From contig NZ_CP060397.1 in NCBI RefSeq assembly GCF_015840715.1, positions 1,818,686 through 1,882,685 of the forward strand: a stretch of 64,000 nt of DNA, given 5' to 3'. The notes below the pieces were generated by a model. That model saw only the letters and a list, made by a program, of their open reading frames with translations, had not been told where the DNA came from and made no database searches. Shown one piece after another: positions 19,260 through 27,843 of the stretch. A program made the position numbers and the translations under genes. The DNA comes from Synechococcus sp. CBW1004. GTDB lineage: Bacteria > Cyanobacteriota > Cyanobacteriia > PCC-6307 > Cyanobiaceae. How positions within the stretch are numbered: position 1 is the first letter of the stretch; the number at the start of each line of letters is the position of its first letter.

Positions 19260-19557
19260 TGGTCGATCGATCCGCCTGTCCTGGAATCGGGCCTGGGGGG
19301 AGCGGCTGGTGCTTGCGCGCCCCCCGCGCCTGCAGCTGTGGTTGAGACCGTCGTTCTGCCGGCGGCCCTCACGCGACCTCCCACGCAACGGAAGGCACCG
19401 CTCGCCTCCGGGATGGCGCCCATGGTGTGGGTCAGCAAGTGGTCCGTCGGTGGCAACCGCCTGGCGCCTGTCCTGGGTCGAGAGGGGCGGCGCTGCCGAT
19501 CGCCCCGTGGGTGGGACCTCGCGGTGCGGGCCGCCATGGCGGGTCGGCTGAGCGCCG

Positions 19558-19582
19558 CTAACTCATACTGACTCCGGGTTAG
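19558..19582 (+). promoter_or_regulatory. Inverted repeat CTAAC-N15-GTTAG upstream of rubrerythrin
   Basis: CTAAC (19558-19562) and GTTAG (19578-19582) form a perfect 5-bp dyad with 15 bp between. ATACTGACT lies inside it and a TAGGGT -10-like hexamer overlaps its right side. It lies about 115 bp upstream of the rubrerythrin ATG. The half sites loosely recall operators of oxidative-stress or Fe-S regulators, but I cannot assign a regulator. Confidence 0.35.
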
Positions 19583-19697
19583 TGCTAGGGTTCCGCCATC
19601 GCCGGCGCTCCTGTCCCTTCCGGCGGCTGGGGCCTGTCGCTCCGGTCCACTGGGGACGCGAGGCGCCGCTGAAGCCATCCCCTGCGCGGACATCCAC

Positions 19698-20414
19698 ATG
19701 GATCTCTCCAACCCAGCCACCCAGGCCAATCTCGAAGCCGCCTTCGGCGGCGAGAGCATGGCCAACCGCAAATATCTGTTCTTCGCCGATGTGGCCAAAC
19801 GTCTCGGCAATGCCGATCTGGCGAAGCTTTTCCGTGATACGGCCAACCAGGAGACCGAGCACGCCTTCGCCCACTTCCGCCTGCTCCACCCCGAGCTGGT
19901 GATCGACGATCCCGAGGCGCTGTCGCCTGAGCAGAAGCAGGCGGTGCTGGCCCGTTGCCTGCAGCTGGCGATTGAGGGCGAAACCTACGAGTACACCACC
20001 ATGTACCCGGAGTTCGCCGCTCAGGCCCGCAGTGACCGGGACGCCTCCGCCACGGCGGAGTTCGAGGAGCAGATCGCCGAATCCAAGGAGCATGCCGGCA
20101 TCTTCCGCAAGGCCGCCAGCAACTTCGGCTTCCTGGCGCCGATCGAGCAGCACCACGCCGAGCGCTATGGCGTCGCCCTGGAGGCCCTGCAGCAGGGCGG
20201 CCAGGCCGGTGAGGCGCCGGCGGCCGTGCCGGGCAAGTGGATCTGCAAGGTGTGCTCGATGATCTACGACCCGGCGGTGGGCGACCCTGATTCCGGCATC
20301 GCCCCGGGCACGCCCTTCGAGGCCATCCCCGATGACTGGGTCTGCCCGATCTGCCAGGCCCGCAAGTCGAGCTTCGTTCCTTATCGCGAGCCCGAGCTGC
20401 AGGCGGCTGCCTGA
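19698..20414 (+). CDS. Rubrerythrin
   Basis: 238 residues. The ferritin-like diiron domain (about 10-165) has the E-x-x-H motifs QETEH and ESKEH and the [14 protein letters not shown] helix. The C-terminal rubredoxin domain (about 180-232) binds iron with C183-x-x-C186 and C216-x-x-C219 (WICKVC ... WVCPIC). Rubrerythrin reduces hydrogen peroxide in the cytoplasm. Placement next to the two flavodiiron genes, all on one strand, makes a local O2 and peroxide defence block, though the 511-bp gap and its own dyad suggest a separate promoter. Confidence 0.95.
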   Translation: MDLSNPATQANLEAAFGGESMANRKYLFFADVAKRLGNADLAKLFRDTANQETEHAFAHFRLLHPELVIDDPEALSPEQKQAVLARCLQLAIEGETYEYTTMYPEFAAQARSDRDASATAEFEEQIAESKEHAGIFRKAASNFGFLAPIEQHHAERYGVALEALQQGGQAGEAPAAVPGKWICKVCSMIYDPAVGDPDSGIAPGTPFEAIPDDWVCPICQARKSSFVPYREPELQAAA

Positions 20415-20487
20415 CGTGATCTGGTAGCGGTCGATACGCTTCCCTGTGATCTTTCGGCTGCGGGGAAGTCGGCTCGCTTCGACTGTC

Positions 20488-20517
20488 GACGGGATGGCAA
20501 CTCTCTGTCATCCCGTC
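20488..20517 (+). terminator. Perfect 9-bp hairpin after rubrerythrin
   Basis: GACGGGATG (20488-20496) pairs perfectly with CATCCCGTC (20509-20517) around a 12-nt loop, 74 bp after the rubrerythrin stop. No T run follows. It is likely the 3' end structure of the rubrerythrin mRNA. The next 200 bp up to the following small gene show nothing else clear. Confidence 0.45.
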
Positions 20518-20744
20518 TGGACCTTGGATCAGCGATTCCTGGCCTGGCACTGAGTCGGGCGTGAAGAAATCGTGGCGATCGTTGTGTGATCGGGTCCCAT
20601 TCCTTAGAACATGCCGAGTCAGCGTGTTGCCCGGTCATGACGTCGCCCCTGCGAGGCCCTGTTCCCGATGGCCGGGCGAACGCTCCGGCCGCGGCGGCTC
20701 CACGGCGGCTGCCGCGGGCGTCAGCTCCGGGAGAGGAAGCCCTG

Positions 20745-20963
20745 ATGGCGGCGCTGGTCGCGGCCGGCGCCAGCCGCAGCGCCGTTCGCTATCGCGGCTT
20801 CGTGCTGCTGCCCCAGCCCGATCTGGGTTGGTTGGTGCGTCCGGAGCGCAGCCCGATGACGGTGCTGCCCTTCCGCACTCCCGCGATTTCGCTGTGTGAT
20901 GTCAAGGCGCTGGTGGACTGGCGCCTGGATGGGGCACCGCTGCAGCCTGGCCCGAGGCGCTGA
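20745..20963 (+). CDS. Small conserved cyanobacterial protein of unknown function
   Basis: 72 residues, no known domain. The sequence (AVRYRGFVLLPQPDLGWLVRPERSPMTVLPFRTPAISLCDVKALVDWRL) looks like a folded mixed alpha/beta small protein; I recall similar short proteins in picocyanobacteria but cannot name a family. The ATG at 20745 is favoured by GGGAGAGGAAG at good spacing; the frame stays open upstream to an ATG at 20637, whose extra residues are Pro/Arg/Ala-rich. Confidence 0.65.
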   Translation: MAALVAAGASRSAVRYRGFVLLPQPDLGWLVRPERSPMTVLPFRTPAISLCDVKALVDWRLDGAPLQPGPRR

Positions 20964-21353
20964 TTCCTCCTCGGTTCGCGGATGGCTGCTCGGCTCACTG
21001 GTATCCGCTCGGTTCACAGTGCCGACCGTCGGGCCTCCGTCCTTCGATGGAGCTGGGCGGCAGGCGTTGAGGCGGCCCTGGCCTTCCGGGCTGCGGCGCT
21101 GAGATCAGGAAAGCGCTGTCCGTAGAGCGCTGTCCGTGCTGCGGTCGGCGTGATCGCCACGGCGGCCGGGCCGCTCGGTCGGAGCGCGCCGCGCTGATGA
21201 GGGTCTCCATTGGCTCCCAGGGCAGCCACGGCAGCCGGTGGAGGGTCGCCCGTCGTCCTCCAAAGAGCAAAGGGGCAGGCCAGGCATGTCCTGCTCTGGT
21301 CCTGCCCTGCTTCGCAGGAGTGAGGCCAGGCCTGTCGTCTGTCCCTGGAGGTG
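20964..21353. other. Non-coding stretch before the small minus-strand gene
   Basis: About 390 bp with only overlapping short frames on both strands, none with recognisable features. A near repeat (GGAAAGCGCTGTCCGTAGAGCGCTGTCCGTG, two copies of GCGCTGTCCGT 15 bp apart at about 21114-21138) is the only structure noticed. Confidence 0.4.
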
Positions 21354-21545
21354 TCAGGCCGCCTGGGGCGGGGTGGGATGGGAGCCACCGCCGGCCTGGA
21401 AGGGCAGCACAAGGGTCGCCCAGCGCTCGGGGCGCTGCGGGCGGCTGCGGCGGGGGAGCCTCACCCCGAAGGGCACGCGCACCACGTTGGTGCCCTCCAC
21501 GCGCACGCTGTTGATGGAAGCCTCAATCGGGCCGTTGCCGTCCAT
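21354..21545 (-). CDS. Small hypothetical protein downstream of gcvP
   Basis: 63 residues: MDGNGPIEASINSVRVEG, then TNVVRVPFGVRLPRR, ending in a Pro/Gly-rich tail. Codon use (third-position G/C, no rare codons) fits the genome, and the first 45 residues look like real protein with beta-strand character rather than shadow sequence. It lies 234 bp downstream of gcvP on the same strand. An in-frame TTG at 21554 is an alternative start. No family recognised. Confidence 0.5.
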   Translation of the reverse strand: MDGNGPIEASINSVRVEGTNVVRVPFGVRLPRRSRPQRPERWATLVLPFQAGGGSHPTPPQAA

Positions 21546-21778
21546 GGTCCCCAAATGATGAATGGCAGAGTCCTGCCGCGGATTGCTGTCGTCACCCGTC
21601 CGAGATCAGGTCAACCGATTGCTGTGGGAACGGCCAGAGAAGCGCGCTTCGCTGATGTGTTCCGCCGCTTCGATTGGCGCCGATGGCGGATGTCTGAAGC
21701 CCTTGAGCCGAGCGGCTCGTGTGCAGCAGGCACCGCAATGATGCGCCATGCGTGGCGTAAATGGTAATGGCGTGAGCC

Positions 21779-24766
21779 TCAGGCGGCCACTTCCGCAACC
21801 GGCATGGCGGTGGCCAGCTCCTCCACCGACGGGCAGGTGCACACCAGATGGCGATCGCCATAGGCGTTGTCGATGCGCGCCACCGCCGGCCAGAACTTGT
21901 CGGATCGCTGCGATTCGCCCGCCGGATAGGCGGCCTCGCTGCGGCTGTAGGGCCGCTCCCATGCATCGGCGGTGACGGCCGCCAGCGTGTGCGGCGCCCG
22001 CTTGAGCGGATTGTCGAGCGCGTCGCAGCGGCCCTCCTCGATCGCCCGCGCCTCCGATCGGATGCCCTCCATGGCGGCGCAGAACCGATCGATCTCGGCC
22101 AGGCTCTCGCTCTCGGTGGGCTCCACCATCACCGTGCCCGCCACCGGCCAGCTCACGGTGGGGGCATGGAAGCCGTAGTCCATCAGCCTCTTGGCCAGGT
22201 CGTCCACCTCCAGGCCGCAGCTGCGCTTGAGCGGCCGCAGATCGAGGATGCATTCGTGGGCCACCCAGCCACCGGCACCGCGATAGAGCACCGGGTAGTG
22301 GGGCTCCAGCCGCCGGGCGATCACGTTGGCCGCCAGCAGCGCCGTCTGGCTGGCCAGCCGCAGCCCGGGGCCACCCATCAGGCGGATGTACATCCAGCTG
22401 ATCGGCAGGATGCCGGCGCTCCCCAGCGGCGCGGCCGACACCGGCCCGACGGGTGGGTCGCCATCGGCTGCAGCCGAGGCCAGGGGATGCCCCGGCAGGA
22501 AGGGCACCAGATGCTCCGCCACCGCGATCGGCCCCACGCCCGGTCCGCCGCCGCCGTGGGGGATGCAGAAGGTCTTGTGCAGGTTCAGATGGCAGACGTC
22601 GGCCCCATACAGGCCCGGCTTGCACAGGCCCACCTGGGCGTTGAGGTTGGCCCCGTCGAGGTACACCTGGCCCCCCTGGGCGTGTACCAGGTCGCAGATG
22701 CGGCGGATCTGCGGTTCGAACACGCCGTGGGTGGAGGGATAGGTGACCATCAGCGCCGCCAGCCGCCCGGCGTGCTCGCGGGCACGGGCTTCGAGATCAC
22801 TCAGGTCGATGTTGCCCTGGTCGTCGCAGGCCACCGGCACCACCTGCAGGCCGGCCATCACGGCGCTGGCGGGATTGGTGCCGTGGGCGCTGGTGGGGAT
22901 CAGGCAGACCGTGCGGTGCCCCTCGCCGCGGCTGCGATGCCACGCCCGGATCGCGAGCAGGCCGGCGTATTCCCCCTGGGAGCCCGCATTGGGCTGCAGG
23001 GACACGCCGGTGAAGCCGGTGAGGGCCGCCAGCCAGGCCTCCAGATCGGCCGCCAGCCGCCCGTAGCCGCTGCAGCGCTCCGCCGGGGCGAACGGATGCA
23101 GGCGGCTGAACGCCGGCCAGCTCACCGGCGCCAGCTCGCAGGCGGCGTTGAGCTTCATCGTGCAGCTGCCGAGCGGGATCATCCCGTGCACCAGGGACAG
23201 GTCCTTGCTGGCCAGGCGCTGGATGTAGCGCAGCAGCTCGGTTTCGCTGCGGTGGCGGTGGAACACCTCCTGACGCAGCCAGGGCTCGCGGCGCTGTGGC
23301 AGGGCACCCCAGGCCTGGGCCGCCAGGGTGCGGGGCTGGGCGGCACTGTTTTTGAGCGCGTCGCGCAGCACCGCGATGGCGGCGTCGAGGCCTGCCGGAG
23401 CCGTGTCGGCGAGCAGCAGCCGCACCAGGGTCTCCAGTTCGGCCGGCCCGCTGCGCTCATCGAGGCTGATCGCCAGAGCCTCCGACGCCCCCTCGCCGCG
23501 TACGCCATGGCGCAGCAGCAGGTCGGCGGCATCGGCCCGTGCCACCAGTTCCCGCGCCCGCGCCGAGCGCACCACCACGGTGTCGAAACCGGGGCCGGGA
23601 TCCACCGCCAGGCCGCCGGCCGCCAGGGCCGCCGCCAGGGCCTGGCGCAGCTGCAGGATTCGCCCGGCGATCGCCTCCAGCCCCTCGGGGCCGTGGTGCA
23701 CGGCGTAGAAGCCGGCCATCACCGCGAGCAGCACCTGGGCGGTGCAGATGTTGCTGGTGGCCTTGTCGCGGCGGATGTGCTGTTCGCGGGTCTGCAGCGC
23801 CAGCCGCAGGGCCTCGTTGCCCTCGGCGTCGCGGGAGACACCCACCAGACGGCCGGGGATCTGGCGGCGGTAGTCCTCGCGGGTGGCGAAGAAGGCGGCG
23901 TGGGGGCCGCCGAAACCCAGGGGCACGCCGTAGCGCTGCAGGCTGCCGACGGCGATGTCCACGCCCAGATGGCCGACGGGGGCCAGCAGCACCTGGGCCA
24001 GGGGATCGATCGCGGCGGTGCTGATCACGCCGGTGGCCTGGCAGGCGGCCAGCAGGGGCGCCGGATCCCAGAGGCGCCCGGCGGTGCCGGGCAGCTGCAG
24101 CAGCAGGCCGAAGGCGTCCGCGGGCAGAACGTCCTCAGGGCTGGCCCCTGCCGCCAGGGCAGCGGCCAGGGCCTCGGCATCGATCGGACTGAGCATCAGT
24201 CCCAGCGGCTCGGCCCGGGTTTGGAGCACAGCCAGGGTCTGGGGCAGCACCTCCCGATCCACCAGGAACGTGCGCGTTGCCCCTCGCCGGCAGACCGCCC
24301 GCGCCAGGGCCATCGCCTCGGCGGCGGCGGTGCCCTCATCGAGCAGCGAGGCGTTGGCGATCGGCAGGCCGGTGAGCTCGCTGATCAGGGTCTGGAAATT
24401 GAGCAGGGCCTCCAGCCGTCCCTGGGCGATCTCGGCCTGGTAGGGGGTGTAGGCGGTGTACCAGCAGGGGTTCTCGAGCACGTGGCGCTGGATCAGAGCC
24501 GGCGTGACGGTGTCGTGGTAACCCAGGCCGATCAGGGCGCGGCCGGGGCGGTTGGCGGCGGCGATGCTCGCCAGCTCCTCGAGGGCGTCGTCTTCGCTGC
24601 AGCTCTGCGGCAGGCCGCTGACCGCCTGCTCCGCCGGCAGCAGGATGTCGGCGGGCACCACGGCCGCGCTCAGCGCCTCGAGGCTCTCGAGCCCCAGTTC
24701 CGCCAGCATCTGTTCGCGGTCGGCCTGATCCGGTCCGAGATGGCGGATCGGGAACAGGGCGCTCAC
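21779..24766 (-). CDS. gcvP: Glycine dehydrogenase (decarboxylating), P protein
   Basis: 995 residues, the length of single-chain P protein. It starts with [17 protein letters not shown] and has [31 protein letters not shown], then [17 protein letters not shown]. The PLP-binding lysine is in [16 protein letters not shown] (about residue 731). It decarboxylates glycine and passes the aminomethyl group to the lipoyl arm of GcvH, central to photorespiratory glycine recycling in cyanobacteria. The start is GTG at 24766. GcvH is encoded 236 bp upstream on the same strand, so the order is gcvH-gcvP; gcvT is not in the window. Confidence 0.98.
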   Translation of the reverse strand: MSALFPIRHLGPDQADREQMLAELGLESLEALSAAVVPADILLPAEQAVSGLPQSCSEDDALEELASIAAANRPGRALIGLGYHDTVTPALIQRHVLENPCWYTAYTPYQAEIAQGRLEALLNFQTLISELTGLPIANASLLDEGTAAAEAMALARAVCRRGATRTFLVDREVLPQTLAVLQTRAEPLGLMLSPIDAEALAAALAAGASPEDVLPADAFGLLLQLPGTAGRLWDPAPLLAACQATGVISTAAIDPLAQVLLAPVGHLGVDIAVGSLQRYGVPLGFGGPHAAFFATREDYRRQIPGRLVGVSRDAEGNEALRLALQTREQHIRRDKATSNICTAQVLLAVMAGFYAVHHGPEGLEAIAGRILQLRQALAAALAAGGLAVDPGPGFDTVVVRSARARELVARADAADLLLRHGVRGEGASEALAISLDERSGPAELETLVRLLLADTAPAGLDAAIAVLRDALKNSAAQPRTLAAQAWGALPQRREPWLRQEVFHRHRSETELLRYIQRLASKDLSLVHGMIPLGSCTMKLNAACELAPVSWPAFSRLHPFAPAERCSGYGRLAADLEAWLAALTGFTGVSLQPNAGSQGEYAGLLAIRAWHRSRGEGHRTVCLIPTSAHGTNPASAVMAGLQVVPVACDDQGNIDLSDLEARAREHAGRLAALMVTYPSTHGVFEPQIRRICDLVHAQGGQVYLDGANLNAQVGLCKPGLYGADVCHLNLHKTFCIPHGGGGPGVGPIAVAEHLVPFLPGHPLASAAADGDPPVGPVSAAPLGSAGILPISWMYIRLMGGPGLRLASQTALLAANVIARRLEPHYPVLYRGAGGWVAHECILDLRPLKRSCGLEVDDLAKRLMDYGFHAPTVSWPVAGTVMVEPTESESLAEIDRFCAAMEGIRSEARAIEEGRCDALDNPLKRAPHTLAAVTADAWERPYSRSEAAYPAGESQRSDKFWPAVARIDNAYGDRHLVCTCPSVEELATAMPVAEVAA

Positions 24767-25001
24767 GCGGGACCGGGCAAGGGGTCGCGGGATCCTAAGG
24801 ACGTTGCGGCGGTCGACGGCCGCGGGTGGCGTCCTGGAAGGTGCTCCCCTTCACCTCTCGGCCTGAAGGAATCGCGGCCTGAAGGAACGGGGGCCACGCC
24901 GTTCGGGCCGCGACCATGAAGGCGTGGTGCACCGCTGTCACCGGAGGGCCTGTTGTACGCGGAGCCGCGGACTGCCCGCTGCCGGCCGCCGCAGGGAGAC
25001 C

Positions 25002-25391
25002 TCAGGTTCCTTCCACCTTGGTGCGGTAGGTGTCGGCGTCCATCAGAGCTTCGGCGGCGTTCGCCTCGCCGGGACGCACCAGCAGCAGCCAGCCCTCGCC
25101 GTAGGGGTCGTTCTGCAGGGTCTCGGGGTCGCTGAGCACCCCCTCGTTGCGGGCCTCCACCACGCCGCTCACCGGCGCCATCAGATCCTCGACCGCCTTC
25201 ACCGATTCGACGCTGCCGAAGCTCTGGCCGGCCGTGATCGTGGCGCCCACCTCCGGCAGCTCCACGAACACGATGTCCCCGAGCTGGTCGACCGCGAAGG
25301 CGCTGATGCCGATGCGCAGGGTCTCGCCCTGAGTGCGCACGTATTCATGACTGTCGGCGTAGCGGCAGTCGTCGGGGAAGGAGAGGGCCAT
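25002..25391 (-). CDS. gcvH: Glycine cleavage system H protein
   Basis: 129 residues, normal for GcvH. The lipoyl-attachment region is [21 protein letters not shown], with the Lys of SVKAVEDL as the lipoylated residue (about 64). Preceding strands [22 protein letters not shown] are typical. It shuttles the aminomethyl and electrons between the P, T and L proteins. It is followed on the same strand by gcvP. Confidence 0.98.
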   Translation of the reverse strand: MALSFPDDCRYADSHEYVRTQGETLRIGISAFAVDQLGDIVFVELPEVGATITAGQSFGSVESVKAVEDLMAPVSGVVEARNEGVLSDPETLQNDPYGEGWLLLVRPGEANAAEALMDADTYRTKVEGT

Positions 25392-25543
25392 GGCCAGACC
25401 GGCAGCGGCGGCAGCCTATCGGGTCCGGTCGGGACCGACAGCATTGAGCCGAGGTCCGGTCTTGGTGGAATCGTCAGTCCCGGTCAGAATGGAGTTTTCA
25501 CGGTACGGGGGTGCATGCCCAGAATCGCCTATTTCTTTGGCAT

Positions 25544-25552
25544 CTCTATCTA
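25544..25552 (+). repeat. Left copy of IS target-site duplication
   Basis: CTCTATCTA directly precedes the left IS end and matches 27311-27319. The last six bases (TATCTA) are the duplication if the terminal inverted repeats are taken at equal length; up to nine bases match. Confidence 0.75.
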
Positions 25553-27313
25553 GGGCGTGCTGAGAATCCCAGACCCACTGCCCCGCAGTTGATTCCAACA
25601 GGAATCTCATGATAGGATGGCCTGTAATCAGCCATTCCTGGCCTAGAAGAACCTGCTGACACGCAAATGTACGTTTTTCAGCACACCGGTCAGCTGTCGA
25701 TTGAGGAGTTTCACTCGCCCTTTGGCGGGAAGCTCGATCCCAACAACCGCTGGGTTCTGCTCCACAAGTTGATTCCGTGGATTCAACTGGAAAGCCACTA
25801 CGCGCCCCAGTTCAGCGCCAAGACAGGAGCCCCAGCCAAGCCCTTCCAGATGGCGTTCGGTGCGCTCTACATCCAACGACGATTGGGAGTGACGGATCGA
25901 GAGACGGTGGAGCTGATCACGGAATCACCCTATCTGCAATTTTTCATTGGCTTGAGCGGTTACCAGCCCCTGCCGCCGTTTGACGCCTCCATGATGGTGC
26001 ACTTTCGCAAGCGAATTGGCCCTGAGCTGATCAAGGTCTGCAATGCTATGACCAAGGCCAACGGGATCGCAATGATTCAGGAGATGCTCGCTACTTGCGA
26101 GCAGGAAGACGGCATGACTGCAGAGGATCACAAGCAGCTTGCGGCCATTGAGGAAGAGCTGGGGGTGAAGCCAGCATCGCTCGATCCTGGCAGCAACTGG
26201 GGAACTCTGATCCTTGATGCAACCTGCGTGCCTGATGACATCCCCTACCCAGTGGACTTGAGGCTGCTTGCTGAGTCCCGGGACACAACGGAGAAGGTCA
26301 TTGACGAGTTGTTCAAGCAGTTACAGGGCAAGATTCCCCGCAAGCCGCGCTGCAATAGCGTAAAAGCTCATAACCTATTCCTGGTTATCATCAAAAAGAA
26401 AAAGCCAAGCCGTGAGGAGATCCGGGAGGCGAAACGCTTCCAGCTCAACGAGATCAGCCGTAATCTCAGAGCAATTGACGGCATGATCTATTGCGGTGCA
26501 GAGCTTTCGGGGCTTGGTTCACAGCTGTACCGCAAGCTGCTGATCGCCAGTGAAGTCGCCCGGCAGCAACAGGAGATGTATAACGCTGACAGCCGGCGCA
26601 TCGATGACAGGATCGTGAATCTGATGAAGCCACATGTAAGACCGATCGTGCGAGGCAAGGCGGGCAAGAAAACCGAGTTCGGGGCCAAGATTTCAATTTC
26701 TGATGACAATGGCTTTGTCGATGTGGATCGGATCAGCTGGGACAACTACAATGAAGCCAACGATCTGATCACACGTGCCGAGCAATACAAGGAAGAGCGA
26801 GGATACTACCCGGCCCGGATCTGTGCCGATTCAATCTATATGACATCTGGAAGCAAGAAGTTCTGTGAGGCTAATAAAATCAGACTCAGCGGCCGCCCAC
26901 GCAAGAAGCAGGTCGAAGCCGAGGTGCAGACAGCAGAGCAGCAAGAGCTGTTCAAATCAGACATGAGAAAGCGTTCCGTGATCGAGGGAAGAATCGGGAC
27001 GGGCAAGCGGAAATACGGACTGGATCGAATCCTAACCAAGTTGGTTGAAACATCAAGAACAGTGATCACGATGGCGTTCTTTGTCATGAATGTCGAGAAG
27101 ATCATGAGGCTACTGCGCCTCTTGTTCGCTATTTTTGTCTCTGTGTACATCCTGATGCTTGGTTTGTGCACTGTCCGGTGCCGTCCAGCGCTTCTGTGGG
27201 CTGCTTAGTCAGCTTCCAGGAGTAAAACTGCGGTCACCACTGCTCGGGCGTGCGGGCCAAGAGATCCGCCTTTGACGCGCCGGAAAAGCCCACAATCGAA
27301 ATTCAGCAAGCTC
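25553..27313 (+). mobile_element. IS5/IS1182-like insertion sequence, about 1.76 kb
   Basis: The element holds one intact transposase gene. Its left end GGGCGTGCTGAGAATC and the inverted right end GAGCTTGCTGAATTTC match at 11 of 16 positions, including the block TGCTGA. Flanks carry the duplicated TATCTA (up to CTCTATCTA). Base composition is clearly lower in GC than both sides, and codon use differs, so it came from elsewhere. It splits the DUF4160 gene after codon 12. The right boundary is 27310 if the duplication is nine bases. Confidence 0.85.
25667..27208 (+). CDS. DDE transposase of the IS5/IS1182 group
   Basis: 513 residues, apparently full length. The N-terminal DUF772/InsH-like part includes FQMAFGALYIQRRLGVTDRE and PFDASMMVHFRKRIG. 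The DDE core is visible as D184 (TLILDATCVPDD), D388 (YPARICADSIYM) and E440 (VIEGRIGTGKRKYG). A long insertion rich in charged residues lies between the first two acidic residues, as in the larger members of this group. It catalyses cut-and-paste movement of its own element. The last 20 residues after the MRLLRLLFAIF segment are hydrophobic and may be non-family sequence. Lower GC than the host genome. Confidence 0.93.
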   Translation: MYVFQHTGQLSIEEFHSPFGGKLDPNNRWVLLHKLIPWIQLESHYAPQFSAKTGAPAKPFQMAFGALYIQRRLGVTDRETVELITESPYLQFFIGLSGYQPLPPFDASMMVHFRKRIGPELIKVCNAMTKANGIAMIQEMLATCEQEDGMTAEDHKQLAAIEEELGVKPASLDPGSNWGTLILDATCVPDDIPYPVDLRLLAESRDTTEKVIDELFKQLQGKIPRKPRCNSVKAHNLFLVIIKKKKPSREEIREAKRFQLNEISRNLRAIDGMIYCGAELSGLGSQLYRKLLIASEVARQQQEMYNADSRRIDDRIVNLMKPHVRPIVRGKAGKKTEFGAKISISDDNGFVDVDRISWDNYNEANDLITRAEQYKEERGYYPARICADSIYMTSGSKKFCEANKIRLSGRPRKKQVEAEVQTAEQQELFKSDMRKRSVIEGRIGTGKRKYGLDRILTKLVETSRTVITMAFFVMNVEKIMRLLRLLFAIFVSVYILMLGLCTVRCRPALLWAA

Positions 27314-27319
27314 TATCTA
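27311..27319 (+). repeat. Right copy of IS target-site duplication
   Basis: CTCTATCTA, matching 25544-25552; immediately after it the DUF4160 reading frame resumes. Confidence 0.75.
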
Positions 27320-27492
27320 TATGTATCTGGACGATCATGGCTGTCCGCACTGCCATGCAATGTATGGAGACTACGCAGGCGCTTATTCTATTGAGGACGC
27401 TCAGAGGATGGCCGGATTGATGCCGCCGCAGCAGGAAAAGAAGATTCGCGAGTTCATCCTCGCCAACCGCGATGACTTGATGGAGAAGTGGC

Positions 27493-27822
27493 ATGAACTC
27501 TCCGACTGATTTTTCCTGGCCGAAGGTCGTTGAGGTCGAGCCTCTGGGTGAGAAACGCCTGCGCGTGCGTTTCGCTTCTGGCGCTCAGCTGCTGCTCGAT
27601 CTCGGTGATCTGATCGAGCGTCGCGAGGCTTACTGGAGACTCCGTCATTCCCGTTATTTCCACCAGGTGGCGATCGATCCGCTCGGTGGCTTGTGCTGGC
27701 CGGAAGGAGAAGACCTTGCCCCCGATGGCCTCGAGCGTTACGCGACGCACGCCTCTCCAGGCGAAGCCGCTCAGGACGGCCCGGAGCCTGGTGGTGACGG
27801 GGAAGACGCAGCGCCGATCTGA
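27493..27822 (+). CDS. DUF2442 domain protein
   Basis: 109 residues. The first 80 follow the DUF2442 pattern: WPKVVEVEPLGEKRLRVRF, then G.....DL.DLI, YWRLRHSRYFHQVAIDPLGGLCWPEGEDLAPDGL. The last 25 residues are acidic and low-complexity. The ATG overlaps the end of the DUF4160 remnant by 17 bp, the standard coupled arrangement of these two families. With DUF4160 disrupted this gene may now lack its own promoter or its partner; it could also be read from the IS. The proposed toxin-antitoxin role is inference. Confidence 0.85.
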   Translation: MNSPTDFSWPKVVEVEPLGEKRLRVRFASGAQLLLDLGDLIERREAYWRLRHSRYFHQVAIDPLGGLCWPEGEDLAPDGLERYATHASPGEAAQDGPEPGGDGEDAAPI

Positions 27823-27843
27823 ACGGATGGTCATCCGGCCTGC

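Larger units (their letters stand above)
19187..19697. other. Intergenic region flv1 to rubrerythrin
   Basis: This 511-bp stretch has no convincing gene. It contains a terminator-like hairpin at 19221-19259 and an inverted repeat at 19558-19582 that probably belongs to the rubrerythrin promoter. Short frames between them have no recognisable protein features. Confidence 0.6.
25515..27509 (+). pseudogene. DUF4160 protein gene interrupted by an insertion sequence
   Basis: The first 12 codons (MPRIAYFFGISI) begin at ATG 25515 and run into the left end of the insertion element, giving a stop at 25551-25553. The rest resumes at 27320 with YMYLDDHGCPHCHAMYGDY and ends at TGA 27507-27509. Removing the element and one target copy restores one frame of about 75 residues with the DUF4160 pattern MPRI..FFGI.IYMY.DDHG.PH.HA.YG. 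The last 17 bp overlap the DUF2442 gene, the usual partner. DUF4160/DUF2442 pairs are suspected to be toxin-antitoxin-like, but the function is unproven. An ATG at 27321 could still yield a truncated 62-residue product. Confidence 0.88.

Noticed and set aside
17033-19846. 937-codon minus-strand frame across flv1
   Set aside because: Antisense shadow of flv1 and the rubrerythrin upstream region, with no domain.
20415-20744. tRNA or small RNA gene after rubrerythrin
   Set aside because: The only structure is one simple hairpin; no cloverleaf or conserved tRNA sequence is present.
21848-24919. 1,023-codon open frame opposite gcvP
   Set aside because: Low-complexity Gly/Gln/Arg/His translation, fully antisense to a certain gene.
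25667-27208. IS accessory cargo or a larger transposon
   Set aside because: The inverted ends and target duplication enclose only the transposase; no extra genes lie inside.
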